Origin: Malaya genurostris
Lineage: Eukaryota > Arthropoda > Insecta > Diptera > Culicidae
NCBI RefSeq assembly: GCF_030247185.1
Contig: NC_080572.1
Location: 217,401,435 to 217,465,434, forward strand
DNA: 64,000 nt
Direction of reading: 5' to 3'
Shown: in pieces, positions 20,197 through 32,600 of the stretch
Numbering within the stretch: position 1 is the first letter of the stretch
How the letters are laid out: each line of letters opens with the position of its first letter
Program-made: the position numbers and the translations under genes
Notes under the pieces: generated by a model
The model's database searches: none
Told to the model about the DNA's origin: nothing
What the model saw: only the letters and a program-made list of their open reading frames with translations

Positions 20197-21635
20197 CGTG
20201 ATTAATCCACCTAGTAGTGAGATGATACCTTTTTTTATCAATCCGCATGTGTTTTTTGCATGAATATTCTTCGGTGTTTCAGTTTTCATGACATTATGCT
20301 AATGTCCGTCGTTTTAAGTGGCAATTTGAGATTTTAATCTCTCATTACTCTGTAATGTCGAAACTGCAAATCGGATCGAGTTTGAATCTAAAAGTGTAAC
20401 AATCGATTAAACATTCCATGATATGTCGAAGTAATTTCCACTTTAGAGTTTAGGGTAATTTAAGGTACTTCCAGAGCCGGTATTCAGGAACCAGCATATC
20501 CCAAACCGATTCATATGGCCATATGACGAATAAATTGCAATAGTTTTGAGTCCAACTTAAAGCTTTTCGGGATTGTCATCTTCTATATCGCTTAGAATTT
20601 TAAAAATTCATCACTCTGTAATTTTTTGAATCTTAGATCGGTTCAGTCATCTACGAGCAAAATGAGTTACACAGTTTTAATTTTGTTTCACATATCATCC
20701 TGTAGTTCCGGAACTAGAGGTCGGAACCAAACATAATTCAGGAACCTTGTTTGGGAGTATACGATTTTTCATATGAATCTGAGTTTGTAGAAAACGGTTG
20801 AGTCATCTCCGAAAAAAATTGAGTAAAATTATTTGTCACACACGCATTTGCTGATCTCGACGAACTGAATCGTATGGTATATGGGAGTTATGTTCTTCCA
20901 GCATTTATTGCTGTAAGTAGTTTAAATCAATATAATTATGGAATTGCTTTCAACTCGACAATTCTGCCATCATCTGGTTAACATATGACATATTCGAACG
21001 ATTATGTTGCCAAAAACGAACCGTGCTAAAATCTGTCCGAGGCAAAATATCATACTGTACACTGTCTTTTGGGTACTTAGAAACAAATGTATGTAACAGT
21101 ATAAAAAATCGTGTTTTATGTTGCTCCCAAGCATTTCTTTGCCAGACAGTGCTCAAAACTTCTACTACTGGAATAGGAGGAAAAGTCGTTTACACAAAAA
21201 TTTCTATATCTCCGTTAAAAATGGATGGATTTTAACTATCTATGGCTTGTTGGATAGCTATTACCGTGCGGAATCTAAGTCTGAAAACATATTCTGTTTT
21301 CAAGGTCAATTGTGACAGATACTGTCAAAAAACTTAAAATTTTGACATAAAACTTCGTATAACTCAAAAAGTATACATCCGATCTCAAAACCATTCAATA
21401 GCGTTCTGGGTGACGGGGGACCTTTCATTTGCGACTAGTTTGATCAAAATCGGTCCAGCCATCTCTGAGATCTCGACCTCTTTGTTGACAACACACATAC
21501 ACACACACACGGACATTTGCTCAGTTCGTCGGGCTGAATCGATTGGTATATAACATTCGGCCCTCCGGGCCTCGGAAAGTTTTTCGAAAGTTTGAGCGAA
21601 TTCTATACCTATTTTTTATATTTATAAAAAAAGGT
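20197..21635. mobile_element. Repeat R1, copy B (composite)
   Basis: The left end CGTGATTAATCCACCTAGTAG follows AAAAAA; the right end is followed by AAAAA (21636-21640). Two terminal-type modules are present: one near 20855-20925 (GACGAACTGAATCGTATGG) and one near 21520-21600 (TCGTCGGGCTGAATCGATTGG, CGGCCCTCCGGGCCTCGG, preceded by a CA-rich tract at 21490). The right terminal hairpin is degenerate (GGT instead of GGC). It may be a dimer or one related repeat nested in another. Confidence 0.6.
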
Positions 21636-21640
21636 AAAAA

Positions 21641-22721
21641 CAAACCTCTTAGAAAAACACCCGTTACAATCTAGTCTAGAGAAGTTGTTCCCAATAGATG
21701 ATGATGATGATGATGAGTTTTCACCGGCAATTTGTAGTTGCGGACAGATAAACTCAAGCTTTTATTACAAATGAGTCTATAATCTAAGCTATTTAGGAGT
21801 GAGTAGTGTTTTTTTTTCTGAAATTCCTTAAAAACTACAAGGGAACTGTTCGAACTGTTGACATGGAACTGCACAACTACAATCAAAATTACTGTTATTT
21901 GTTGCCCTTCGTGCGTAACGAACGGCGCATAATAGAAAGTCGCAGGAAGTTCATTTGCTCATGTGCACAGCAGAAATGACATTTTTACAGATATGTTAAT
22001 GAATCTGCATTTTTTTTATAGAAGCTGCAGATTTTTTGTCGTTTACAGATTTTTAAAGACTTTAGGATGTTTTTACAGATCTTCTTTTGATTTCCGATCC
22101 TTTTTCTCAGACAGTTAACAAAAGTTGCTGACTTGTGGAACTTACTCGGTCGTTTTCTTTGCTCGTAACTCTACAAAGTGGAGCTTGTTCTTTGGAGCGT
22201 TTCGCGTTCTACCGTCATTTAAAAAATTGACCTGGCATCTCTGGTGCACGAAAAAATTCTCTATGGGATTGACAAACTGCACAAAGTGCAACTCGGTACA
22301 AGACAAATTCTGATTGTGTGAAGGTGCTCTGTTTAAGTAGCAGTTCAAGTAGTATTTGTCTCTATTACGGGAAGCCGTGAAATTGACATTAAAGATAAGC
22401 AAAATTAGACTTTGTTTGACCACTAATTATTCAAAAAAGTTTTATCAACTTGAAAGCATAGAAATATTTTCAAGCGTTAGGTTTTGTGATATCGAAAATC
22501 TGTTCAAAGATGGTCGAAAGCATCTACAGGCTTAAAACCTGACCACTGTTTGTACGGTATAATTTCCCGAATTTTCAATTTGCACCCCTATGTAGAAAAC
22601 GAAAACGTAGTCCTTCTCAACATTTTTTTTGACTATTGCTGTATCCATGTTAGCAAGGATAACTTGACGATCTTAACGGAAAACAAGTCGTTTGTTTTGA
22701 CAACTTGGGAAAAAAGTACTA
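21641..22721. other. Non-coding DNA with a (GAT)n microsatellite
   Basis: A GATGATGATGATGATGATGA run lies near 21698-21717. Otherwise no gene or repeat boundary was recognised. Confidence 0.45.
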
Positions 22722-23352
22722 ATGACGTTTTCGTTTTTAATTTGCACTACACCGGTGCAGTGCTACACTGAGGCATGAATAAACGAACAAAAATGACGAA
22801 AACATAAACAGTAACCATTGACTACAATACATGATTCCATTGCACAGAGCTACACCCAACTTTTGATGAGTGCTACACCAGTGGTGTCGGTGCAGAAAAA
22901 GTGTAGCACTGGTGTAGTGCAATTAGGTTTTGCACGAACATGACATAACCTCACAAAAATGAACAGAATGAACTTTTTTTTGACAGTCGACGTGTACTTG
23001 TTTACAGTTTAAAAGTTCATCAGAAGTTCTTCGTTCAAATGTAAAAATTGCAAGTCGCCTCACACTCAACAGATTCATACATATATCGCTCCTTGATGCT
23101 GGAAACACATACAGGGCAATCTTTTTAGTTATTTTCACTGTGGAATACGTTTTTAACAGGCACTTTTTCGTCATTTTTTCAATGTTTGCAGTCGCAAAAC
23201 AAAACAAGTACACGGCAACTGTCAAAGATGAACTTGATTCATCGGCAGTTCATTTGTGTCGTCATCGTGCAAAACCTAATTGGTAAAAACGAACGGTTTC
23301 AGTGCAGCTTTCGCTACGCCAGTGTAGTGCAATTTAGAAACGAAAACGACAT
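22722..23352. repeat. Outer MITE (ATGACGTTTTCGTTT termini)
   Basis: Inverted ends of about 45 bp (ATGACGTTTTCGTTTTTAAT / AATTTAGAAACGAAAACGAC plus GCACTACACCGG-type blocks) bracket a non-coding segment with internal GTGTAGCACTGG repeats. A second MITE is inserted at 22925. Confidence 0.7.
22925..23277. repeat. Nested MITE (AGGTTTTGCACGA termini) with AATT duplication
   Basis: The left end AGGTTTTGCACGA and the right end TCGTGCAAAACCT are perfect reverse complements; subterminal GTACTTGTTT / ACAAGTAC blocks also pair. AATT flanks both sides (22921-22924, 23278-23281). Related ends occur at 33713, 33892 and 48366. No coding capacity. Confidence 0.8.
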
Positions 23353-23521
23353 AAGTGAATTATATTTCGCGTGGAAACCTTATTCGTCGAAATATTTTTT
23401 CTCTAGGTTGGTATGACTGTCAGTGACTTCTGTGCCAAGTGTCATGTTAAAATATTCATTAGTATTTAGTATAAGCCTGTCTTTCTGAAGTATTATTATT
23501 AAAGTACAATCGGCGATTTTC

Positions 23522-24194
23522 ACAATGAGTGAAGTTATTCAACGAAGAAGTTCCATTAAATTTTGGATGCGGAATCAAATTTGTGGTGCCGAAACGTTCA
23601 GAATGTTGCAGAAGGCCTTCGGTGATAATTGTATGCCAAGAGCAATTGTTTTTGATCGGTTAACGTTGTTCGAAGAGGGTCGAGAACGCGTCACGTCAAA
23701 GTAAGTCAAAAATCAAGGTAATGTTGACGGTTTTCTTTGATTATCGAGATGTGGTTCACTCCCAATTCCTTCCGACCGGCCAAACCGTCAACAAGGAGTA
23801 CTATTTGAGTATTATGCGTCATTTTCGCGAAGCTATTTGTATAAAACGGTAGGAATTATGGGCCGACAACTCTTAGTTTTTGCAACCCGATAATGCACCG
23901 TCGCATATTGCATTGATTCTTTGTGATTTTTCGCCAAAAAATCAATCAATATCGTTCCGCAACCACCGTGTTCGTCTGATTTAGCTCCGTATGACTTCTG
24001 GTTATTCAGTAAACTCAAACGACCGCTCCGGAGACACTGTTTTGAGTCAATTGAAGACATCAAACGTGTATCGCTACGCGTATTGAAGGCTATGCCGGAA
24101 ATTGACTTTAACAACTGTTTCGAGGATTGAAAAAAAAAACGTTGTCACAAGTGTATTGGAGTCGGTGGGGATTACTTTGAAGGGGACGAAATAG
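23522..24194 (+). pseudogene. Mariner (D34D) transposase relic
   Basis: Begins at an ATG (23525) with MSEVIQRRSSIKFWMRNQ, continues through the DNA-binding region to FEEGRER, then jumps to KVMLTVFFDYRDVVHS, FLPTGQTVNKEYYL, then PDNAPSHIAL (second catalytic Asp block). After a frameshift come DLAPYDFW-type and RLKRPLR-type blocks, and the tail GDYFEGDEI read in another frame. There is a deletion between the N-terminal domain and the core, plus several stops. A different mariner family from elements 1 and 2. Confidence 0.8.
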
Positions 24195-25756
24195 TCTTAC
24201 TATGTTTTGCCCACAGTAGTATGGTTCATAATAATCTTAAGTTTATATTTGTAATAGCGACCCAAAAATCATAAACGAAACAACTAATTTGAATAAAAGC
24301 AATGAACCGAGAAAGCCAATGTCATTTAACCAAATGTTTTTGATAAATCAGGTGAAAAAATGAACTGAGGTGGATAAGGATGCGGTTAAATAGAAGCATG
24401 GTTAAGAACTAAAGCTGTTCCTATCTGTCAATAGAGTTTGTAATCGGATTCCGTCATATTATCCTGCGTAATTAACCAAAACGGCCATTCCTCCGGTACA
24501 GCACTAAACTATGCACTTTGTGGCCGATGGCAGATTCTCTCATTGCCAGTGCTGACATCAATTAGCGACTAATTGTAATGCAAACAACGATCTGCGTGAA
24601 ACACACGGCGCACTCCGAATGGCTGTTTCCTTGGATGGTATGGAACTAGAAAATATTTAGAATGACTGATGCTTCTGTTTTTGCCATAATGTATGCACGA
24701 TCCGGGCACGGAGTCCGCTAGAACCATCGAGAGGCCGATTGTCGGCTACGGTAGGAATAGTACTGACTACTACTGTCTCGTGTTAATTAAATTTTCTGAC
24801 ATTCAACCGAATTGTGACTGGCAATGTGCGAAACGTCGAATCTCAATTAGCAGTTCCGTCGGATGGTCTATCATTTCTACTCTAGCACTCCTTATCCTTA
24901 TCCTCACATATCAATACCGCATTCGAATGCGGATGTTGTTCTGTAGTTGACGCATGAGTTGGCCGATTGATGTAGATCTACAGTGCCAACGAGATGTAAA
25001 TTGTTTAGCGGAGTTTCGGTCAAGGGTTAGTGAGATCTTCCGCAGAAGATTTTACTCTGAGGACTTGGAACGATTACATTGCGGTAAATAATTCGATATA
25101 CATATTATTACTCGCTAATAGGAATTGGCTTCATGTTTGATGTGATGTGCTTCCATAACGATGGGTTAAATGATACACGAGTATAAGACGTAGGTTTATT
25201 TCATTAAACGTGATTGCGTGATATTCGTGGCTTTCCGAGTAAGATTATCTGACCAATCCACACGATCAGATCTTCCTTTTCGAAGTTAGAAACATCTGAA
25301 GTTTCATGGCCCTTGCTGTTAGGATATGTGAGCAGCAATAGATTTTTTTTTATTTAATGATATATTCAATAAGGCACAATAAGGCTAAGGAGCTCTAAGA
25401 TACCGAGGGCATTTCTTAACAGAACTTAAGACTAGAATTTATTGAATTATGAAATTGTTGTATTTGGTTTACATTGTCGTATTCTGAATAAGTGGAATCT
25501 CCAGCCTCATCTTGATTCGAAAGTTTAAGAAAGTCCAAGAATTTTTTTTGACGGTTAATGCATTTCTAAAACATTTGAATTTCCTCCATCCCTCCTCAAG
25601 ATCTGGGTGGTTTCCCTAGATCACAAATCGCAATTTAAGAGAAATTAGAGAGAAGTTAGAGATGAACCTACCTTTTTTATTGGCATTAAATTTAATAGCA
25701 TTTGTCTTACATTCATCGTAAAAACCACCGAAGATTTTTATGTTGTCTTATTTTGT
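24195..25756. other. Non-coding DNA with a possible retroelement 3' end
   Basis: No gene recognised. At 25346-25640 a T run on the plus strand (25346-25357) followed by CAATAAGGCACAATAAGGC looks like the A-tailed 3' end of a retroposed element read from the minus strand; this is weak. Confidence 0.35.
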
Positions 25757-26110
25757 GGTGAATACGACTTACTTTACTATGGAGAACTTTTTCAAAATTT
25801 ACCCCGTACAAGAATGGCTAGAACTTAATCGCGAATATCTCTTGTTTTACTTAACCCAGCAACATAATTTTTGATATAAAAACTACCTTACTCTTCACTA
25901 TACGAAGCCGGATGTCAATTGAGCAGTGCAAAACTAGCCGCTTAACCTTTTCTGTGATAATTTTGAACGATAATAACTAATAATTGTTGATGGGTTGGTA
26001 TAATTTAACAGTTCATTCGGTAACATTCAACTTGAACATGTATGGCAACGTCGTTCATGTATTTCAATAGCATACTATTGAAAAATTGGTTTGAATTGAC
26101 CTATGTTTTC
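25757..26110 (-). repeat. Dispersed repeat, divergent copy of 35170-35590
   Basis: Its reverse complement aligns with 35170-35590 in the same order: TTTTTCAATAGTATGCTATTG, CAAGTTGAA, ACAAGAGATATTCGCGAT and CATAGTAAAGTAAGTCGTAT. Non-coding, family unknown. Confidence 0.65.
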
Positions 26111-26559
26111 ACGAGTCAATCACAGCATGCCATCATGATGCCATCCGTTTGATTTGTCTCGTACGGTCGACGGTTTTGATCGTTGCTCTACAGCTCGAAT
26201 TTTATTCAGTAGCAATTCTGCTTCGATCGGTATAGCCAGGATTTACGTCTTGCAAGAAAATGTAGGAGAAAGTGTTATAAAGCGTATTTGCTAACCAAAA
26301 CGGCCCCCTTAGTTTTTTAAGCATTCAAGACTTTACTGAACAAAAGGTTTATCACTAACACTATCTTTTCGTAGCATCTTTTTGATATGTAAGTTTGACA
26401 TGTCGTTTGCTGGAAAATATAAAAAAAAATTAGGGAGATTTTCGATATAAGTTTTTGCTTCGACTACATAAGCATTTTATGCGTATAAAACGTCAAATGG
26501 TCGGTTGCTACTTAGTAACTATTTTTTAGCAGTGCCAATGTCTCCATTTACGGTATATA

Positions 26560-27493
26560 CCTTATGATCAAAAAAGAACCGAAATTTTCATTTTAAAATT
26601 CCCGCGCTTGTCCAATCGGTAAACTTTTATTCTCTCAACATTGGCAACACTTTTATACACATTCTGTCAAATTTTGACGCATATCGTACGATTAGTTTTT
26701 GTTTGACGTCTATACCGAGAAGTTGAAAAATTTTCGTGTGGCGATTTTTATAATGGATGGTTTCGGCTTGCCTTCGAAGCGCCATTCGGTCAATTGTTGT
26801 GCGGTTTCGACGTCATATTCATAGATCTACACCTCATCACCAGTTATGATACATTCGATGAATGTGGGGTCACTATCTGCGTTGGAAATTATCTTTGGCC
26901 ACATCAACACGACGCTGTTTTTGAATGAAATTCAGCTTTTTTGGCACCAGCCGAGAAGCGACGCGTTTCAAACCCAAAACATCAGTTAAAATGTGTTCGG
27001 CTGATCCATAAGAGATGCCCAATAACACAGCAATCTCTCTAATCGGTACAGAACGATTTTGCAACACGACTTGCTCCGCCGATTCAATGTTTTCTTCAGT
27101 AACAGATGTGGTTGGGCGGCCAGGGATCTCATCATGATCCAAACTTGTACGACCACCTTTGAAGCGTTTATACCACTCGTATGCCTGTGTTTTTCCTAGA
27201 CACGATTCACCAAAGGCCTTTTCTAACATTTTCAACGTTTCGGAACACTTAAATCCATTTGCAACACAAAATTTGATGCACGCACGTTGTTTTAAATTTT
27301 CATCAATTATAAAAATCGCCACACGAAAATTTTTCAACTTCTTTGTATAGACGCCAAACAAAAACTAATCGTACGATATGCGTCAAAATTTGACAGAACG
27401 TGTATAAAAGTGTTGCCAATGTTGAGAGAATAAAAGTTTACCGAAGCGCGAGAATTTTAAAATGAAAATTCCGGTTCTTTTTTTATCATAAGG
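26560..27493 (-). mobile_element. Mariner element 2, head-to-head derivative with ~200-bp inverted ends
   Basis: TA flanks both ends (26558-26559, 27494-27495). The right end is the normal 5' end of the family in minus orientation. The left 200 bp (26560-26759) is not the 3' end but a second copy of the same 5' end, running up to the start-codon region (ATAATGGATGG). It joins an inverted internal segment at about 26760. The result is a long-armed foldback able to use one end type at both termini. Confidence 0.85.
26770..27330 (-). pseudogene. Mariner element 2 transposase, 3' part lost
   Basis: The N-terminal ~140 residues match mariner 1 closely, but the initiator ATG is ATT (FIIDENLKQ instead of FIMDENLEQ). 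After the DNA-binding region a frame change (VAKDNFQRR then stop) precedes the first catalytic block, read as CIITGDEV-stop-IYEYDVE, in which the Trp codon is TAG. The reading then ends where the inverted 5' copy begins, so the second and third catalytic residues are absent. It retains a segment that mariner 1 has lost. Confidence 0.85.
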
Positions 27494-27495
27494 TA

Positions 27496-28428
27496 GATGC
27501 AGAGAAACAAAGCTATTTCTTTGATATACTAATTTTCTCAAAACAGTCACCTAAAAAAATATTAAAATATTGTTTTATAGATTTATAACGATTAATAAAA
27601 CAAGATTTAGCATACAATTAGTTGATTACGCAGTTATCTACGGAATTGGTATTTTTATACGGAAAACTACGGAAACTGTTACCTGTTTTGCATCGCTGGA
27701 ATTTTCGAGAAGAATGTCAATCTACGGAAATGACATTTCAACTATCAACCATCGCTGATCGGTGGCTGACTGCCAACAAAGCAGGTAGCTTGTCTAGTGA
27801 GGATGACAAAACTGAGTTATATCCATTCGGTCGCTGGATACTCACTTTTGTGCTGTGTTTGGATGATATTTTCTTTCGTCTGCTGCACTCCGTGTTCGCT
27901 TGTGTATATTGAATACCGATCAGCTGTGAATTTTTCGGTAACTAGCAGGCCTGATTTAGAACTGATAGATTAGGTGATAGATTTTTTGAATCTATTTTAA
28001 AGCGATTGTATTTCGATGATTTGTTGATGGAATAACCTCATTTAACTTGATTTGAAAACATAATTTTAATATTGTTCGCTTAAAAATGGTTTGTCGACGT
28101 GTATACTGGAATTTCCATTTAAGAGCGAATCGGTGGCTTGCAAATGGATTTAGTTCAAAATTGTGTCATGTAGATAATTATATATACTTCTTTTTCATTA
28201 AGTGTGTTTGTGGGGGTAAGTAGGTTTTAACGAATGAAGAAATAAACTATTTTTGAAAATTATTTTTAGAGCTATGGTTAAAAAAAATCACATGTTTTGC
28301 ATCATTCGAACAGCATTTTGAAATTTTTTCGTGGAAAAATATTGAGAAATGAGTCGGTGAAGGATTATGATGGAGGACGCCTTTCAAAATTATGAAATGC
28401 GGTATCCACTGTATCTCAGCGCAGACTA
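27496..28428. other. Non-coding start of the duplicated unit
   Basis: AT-rich; short open frames without motifs. Repeated at 37595-38527. Confidence 0.4.
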
Positions 28429-29656
28429 AAGCTTCCTTCAAATAGAATTGGAACAAAGCAATTGCCTGTATTTCAGTTATTTATAATTGAATTCAACATC
28501 TTTTTTTATACAAATGTAGCGTTTTCTTCATTCTTTTGAGAAAAAATACGGATAAAATTATTCGTCACGGTTTCGAAAGAATTCTCGAGTTTTTCCTGTA
28601 ACACGGCTCATTAGGCGGCGCACACCTTCTTCGTCCATCGTTTTAGCTATCTTATTCCACCAGGTCGTCATCTGATTGATGTCTTTGAAAACCTTTCCTT
28701 TTGCCTTGAGCCTCCTCTTCATGATTGCCCAGTATTTCTCAATAGGGCGGAACTGGGGGGCAGTTGGGTGGGTTAAGATTTTTCGGAACAAACTGGACCC
28801 CTTTCTCTGCATATCATTCTTCAACGACTGTGCTGTAATGACAGCTTGCCAAATCGGGATCGAATGAACGGCAAAATTCGTTTTTGGAGACACTCTTTTT
28901 GGTATAGTTCCGATGTCATTGTCTTATTTGTAACGAAAACTTTTGTTTTTTTTTGCCACAGCTGCAAATGCCGTGCCAAATCATAAATTACCATCAGCCA
29001 TTGCCAAGTAAAATTTTTGACCTGGGATTTGCCCGAAGTCAGCCTTGACATCGTCCATCGTCCATCGTTTCATCGTCCATCAGAAGACACCCGTCGAACT
29101 TGGTCAACACATGGTCATATAGTTTCCGAGCACGAATTTTGACCACACTATTCTGTTTCATGGTCCGATTGGGCTGTTTGCTAGCTCGAAACGACTTGAT
29201 TCCTTCTCAGAGTCGAGTTCTCCGCAGCACCGAATTTTCTGGCCAATTCACTTTCCGATAGATTAGGATTCCTCTTAATCGTCTTCAAAATCTTACCACG
29301 CAGTTTCCGGTCAACAGTTCCACTTCGACGATTGGCTTGAGGCTTCCGAATCGTCGTCAATATTTCCTTAAACCGTTTGATAACGCGCCATATGGTATTT
29401 CTGGGCAATTTCAGCGGTTCAGCTAGCCTAGATGCAGACCACAATGGGTTTTTCAAATAACTGTTCACAATTTTTTCCCTTCTTCCGGCTTCCATGTTGA
29501 TTGTTTACAATGTACAGTCGATTTGCGGAATGTCAAAAATCATACGTGAAGCTGACAAAATTCCCGACACCTGTGCGCCAAGAACTTCCAAATCCGTCCA
29601 CCAGGAGTGCCACAATATGAGAAAAAGTTTGTTCCAATTCTAAATGAAGCAAACTT
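28429..29656 (-). mobile_element. Tc1/mariner D37E transposon (copy 1)
   Basis: TA dinucleotides at 28427-28428 and 29657-29658 flank inverted ends AAGCTTCCTTCAAATAGAAT and (reverse complement of the right) AAGTTTGCTTCATTTAGAAT, continuing into TGGAACAAA. Length is 1228 bp, close to full size for the superfamily. It encodes a broken transposase and sits wholly inside the tandem unit. Confidence 0.9.
28558..29495 (-). pseudogene. D37E transposase, frameshifted (copy 1)
   Basis: The start ATG is at 29495-29493. Residues 1-95 hold two helix-turn-helix segments (SRLAEPLKLPRNTIWRVIKR and LSESELARKFG). The frame then breaks. The first catalytic block (LMDDE) near 29085 is disturbed by a small GATGGACGATG duplication; then VKADFGQIPGQKFY follows. 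The second block reads FDPDLASCHYS in a third frame, and the last block is PQFRPIEKYWAIMKR. Counting across frames gives exactly 37 residues between the Asp of PDLASCHYS and the Glu of RPIEKYW, the D37E spacing of a mosquito-associated lineage. At least two frame changes and a stop (Trp to TGA) make it non-functional. Confidence 0.85.
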
Positions 29657-29658
29657 TA

Positions 29659-32600
29659 ATCAGAAGTCAAAAAATCAAAACAGTATAATTATACTAGATC
29701 TGTTTCTAGTCCCCAACGTTTTTGTTTAATTTTTTAAGATTTTTTTTAGTTTTTGGTGATTGTTTAAAGTCAAAACTACACGGAAAGAAATCCATTATTG
29801 CTTATGATTAGAAAATTATGAAACCAATCATTTTAACATCTCATGAAACCATGAGCAATAAGTTTTCTTCCATGAAAATTAATCATGGTTCAAAAAAGCA
29901 TTACTTGAGGAATGTATTTCTTTCAAAGCTCGTAACTCCAATTTTCTACCCGGATATCACTTTGAACCCTCTGCCTCATGTGATGTGATAGATTGCTCCA
30001 TAGATTATTGGTTAGATGAAAAGCAGACATTGAAAAGCAAGAACTACTGAAAATGTTTACTTGATCTTGAAGCATATTCGTTTAGTAATCGTGTTGTTTT
30101 ACCCACCGACTGATAGAGAATTGACAACATAAAAACAATGAACCGTGAATTTACATCATAAAAGACTAAACACGGCTACGCTTTTCATTCGACAAACATC
30201 AATGTTACATTTTGTTCGAATGTATTTTTATACATTTCATGTCACCGTTGTTGCTAGATTAATATTCCGAGAGCTAGCGTAAACCAACAAAAAAAAAAAA
30301 AAATTAAGCCGGGGTAAAATAAATGATATAAAAAAAAAATAAATAAATTCGATTGTGAATTTGGAACACCATCTAACGAAAGTCAGAGAACAAATTCGTT
30401 CAACCACATTGATTAATTTGTTTCATAGATATAACAATACAAGCTGTATTGATTCACCTATATATTTTAAATAAGACGATTTTGCAAACGCTGTTTTGAA
30501 AACATAAAAGGTAAAATCAATTCGCGGTATTTGCAAGAATTCCACATAGAGTTTCTTTTCAAGAGGTTTGATTCACACGTGGTTTTTCATGCAGTTCGTT
30601 TAAGTGCTTAAATTCTGAAACACAAAATCAAAATTGGAGCAATGAACGCAATTAAACACGCTATTTTGGACGTCTTCGTTTTTCAAAAACATAACATTTT
30701 GATTGTTAATGATTCTGATCTAAAGAATTTCATCGTGCTATTTACTATTATGCTTTAAAAATGTACATCATTTGAGACATTAGTTGAAATCGCGTAAAAA
30801 CTACGTTCATCACACCATTCCATTTGATTCATATTTGAGATCTTTACATTTTTAAACAAAACGGCTGAATTTATGTTGCAAAAATTACCATCGTAGCAGA
30901 AACACTCCTGAAGTTATACCCAACAACGTCAAGTGCGTTACGTTGAAATTTCAGCGAAATCGTTCCAAATGGATCATGATCCGAGAAGTTTTAATCGTGG
31001 TGTATTATCATAACATGAAAATATATTATTTTCCCCAAATCATGATCCGTTCTGCTCATTTCTAGAATCGAAATTTTACCCGTGTACGTTTTTTCACAAA
31101 AGTAAATAGTTGTTGCTGTAAAACTTCCCTAAACAACGAACAAGAAAACTTTGGAGTCTGGTATTTTACATGTGGAAAGTGAGTGCAAAATTTTAAAAAA
31201 GTTGTTTTCGAACGACCAAGGAATGTTTTGCTAAATTTTCAAGTCAATCGAAGCAGGACACTTGGGCGTATCTGTCTCCGTGTAATCAGGTTTTCGTGTA
31301 TAAAAAATTCTACAAATAAAACGCGGGTAAAAACGAAATTGGGTGTACATCTTGAACATTCGGAACTCTGTTTCTTCAACTTACAACATTGCATTGCGAT
31401 ACTTTTCATTCATCAATTAATTTGGAAAAATCAGCAGTTCCGAGCTTAAACATTATTCGTTCCATTTAGTTTGTATATTGTCTCACCAACCTGGAATGAC
31501 TCCTAGTGTTTGTGGGATCGTAGCACTAGTCGTTTAATTATCCTGTATTGGAATAGAATAGAAAATTAAAAATAATGAAATTTTTCAAACATAAATAATG
31601 AAATATTGGTTACACTGAATGCATCTTCCTAAAGCATAAAACATGTTCACATGTTAGGAGCGCATGCTGGTCACGTGATATTCCAAACTAGATCATTTAG
31701 CTGATTATCACCAGAGCTCTAATTAACCAACAAATACAACGAAGGGTTGCCGGTTAAATTATTGTCCTGTCATCACTGAAATCAAAACGAATCAGGAAAT
31801 ATCAAGAGTAACAAACATTTAACTGTTTGATTAGGTGTCATTCAATCTTTCGACTGACTCGAACTTCAAATCGTGGTCAAAACTAGCAACAGTTACTTTA
31901 GATGAAACAGAACTAACGATAACAACCGGCACAGATAAAAGTAAACCCGTTTCTTTTGGGCGACCTTCATTGATTATTATTCTGTCTAGTCGGAGTTTCG
32001 TTTCGCTTCGGAATGGACTTTGGACTGCTGACTTAGTCAGTGTGTCTTTCAGCTAGATTCTTCACATTCTTTGGCGTAGTACAGTTGCATCGTTTCTGTT
32101 TTTTTTTCATTCCTTTCGTCACATGAGGCTCAAAGTACAAGCGATAGGGCAAGCACCACCGGAAGCGTAGCCCTGTGTATGATGAATGTTTAGAAATATA
32201 ATGCAAAACAAATGTGCATCGGGCTGCATCTCACTAACAATTCAAGATTTGCTGTTATCATTGAATTACTGTAGATTGGACTACTTACAGATTTTTTCCT
32301 ATTAAATGATTGAATATCAAACCTAATAAATAAAGATGCTTCTGATAATTACGAACTAGCCGGACTTTCTTTCAAATTAATAGTTGCTCAAATTACTTCG
32401 AAGGTTTCTCATATCAAAACCAAATTATGTTTTCTCAAAAACGGAAAGAAACATGAAATATAATGAATTAACTTACTACACCCTACGCAATCTAAACCTA
32501 TAATTTGGTTTGACAAATGTATAACGTTAACAATATTGTAGAATAACTCTGAATCAAATTCTTGGTTTTGCAAGCAGAAATAACAGATCCATGAATAAGA

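Noticed and set aside
29778..31085. MITE defined by TACACGG and CCGTGTA in the duplicated unit
   Set aside because: Only about 7 bp pair and nothing further inside supports terminal repeats.
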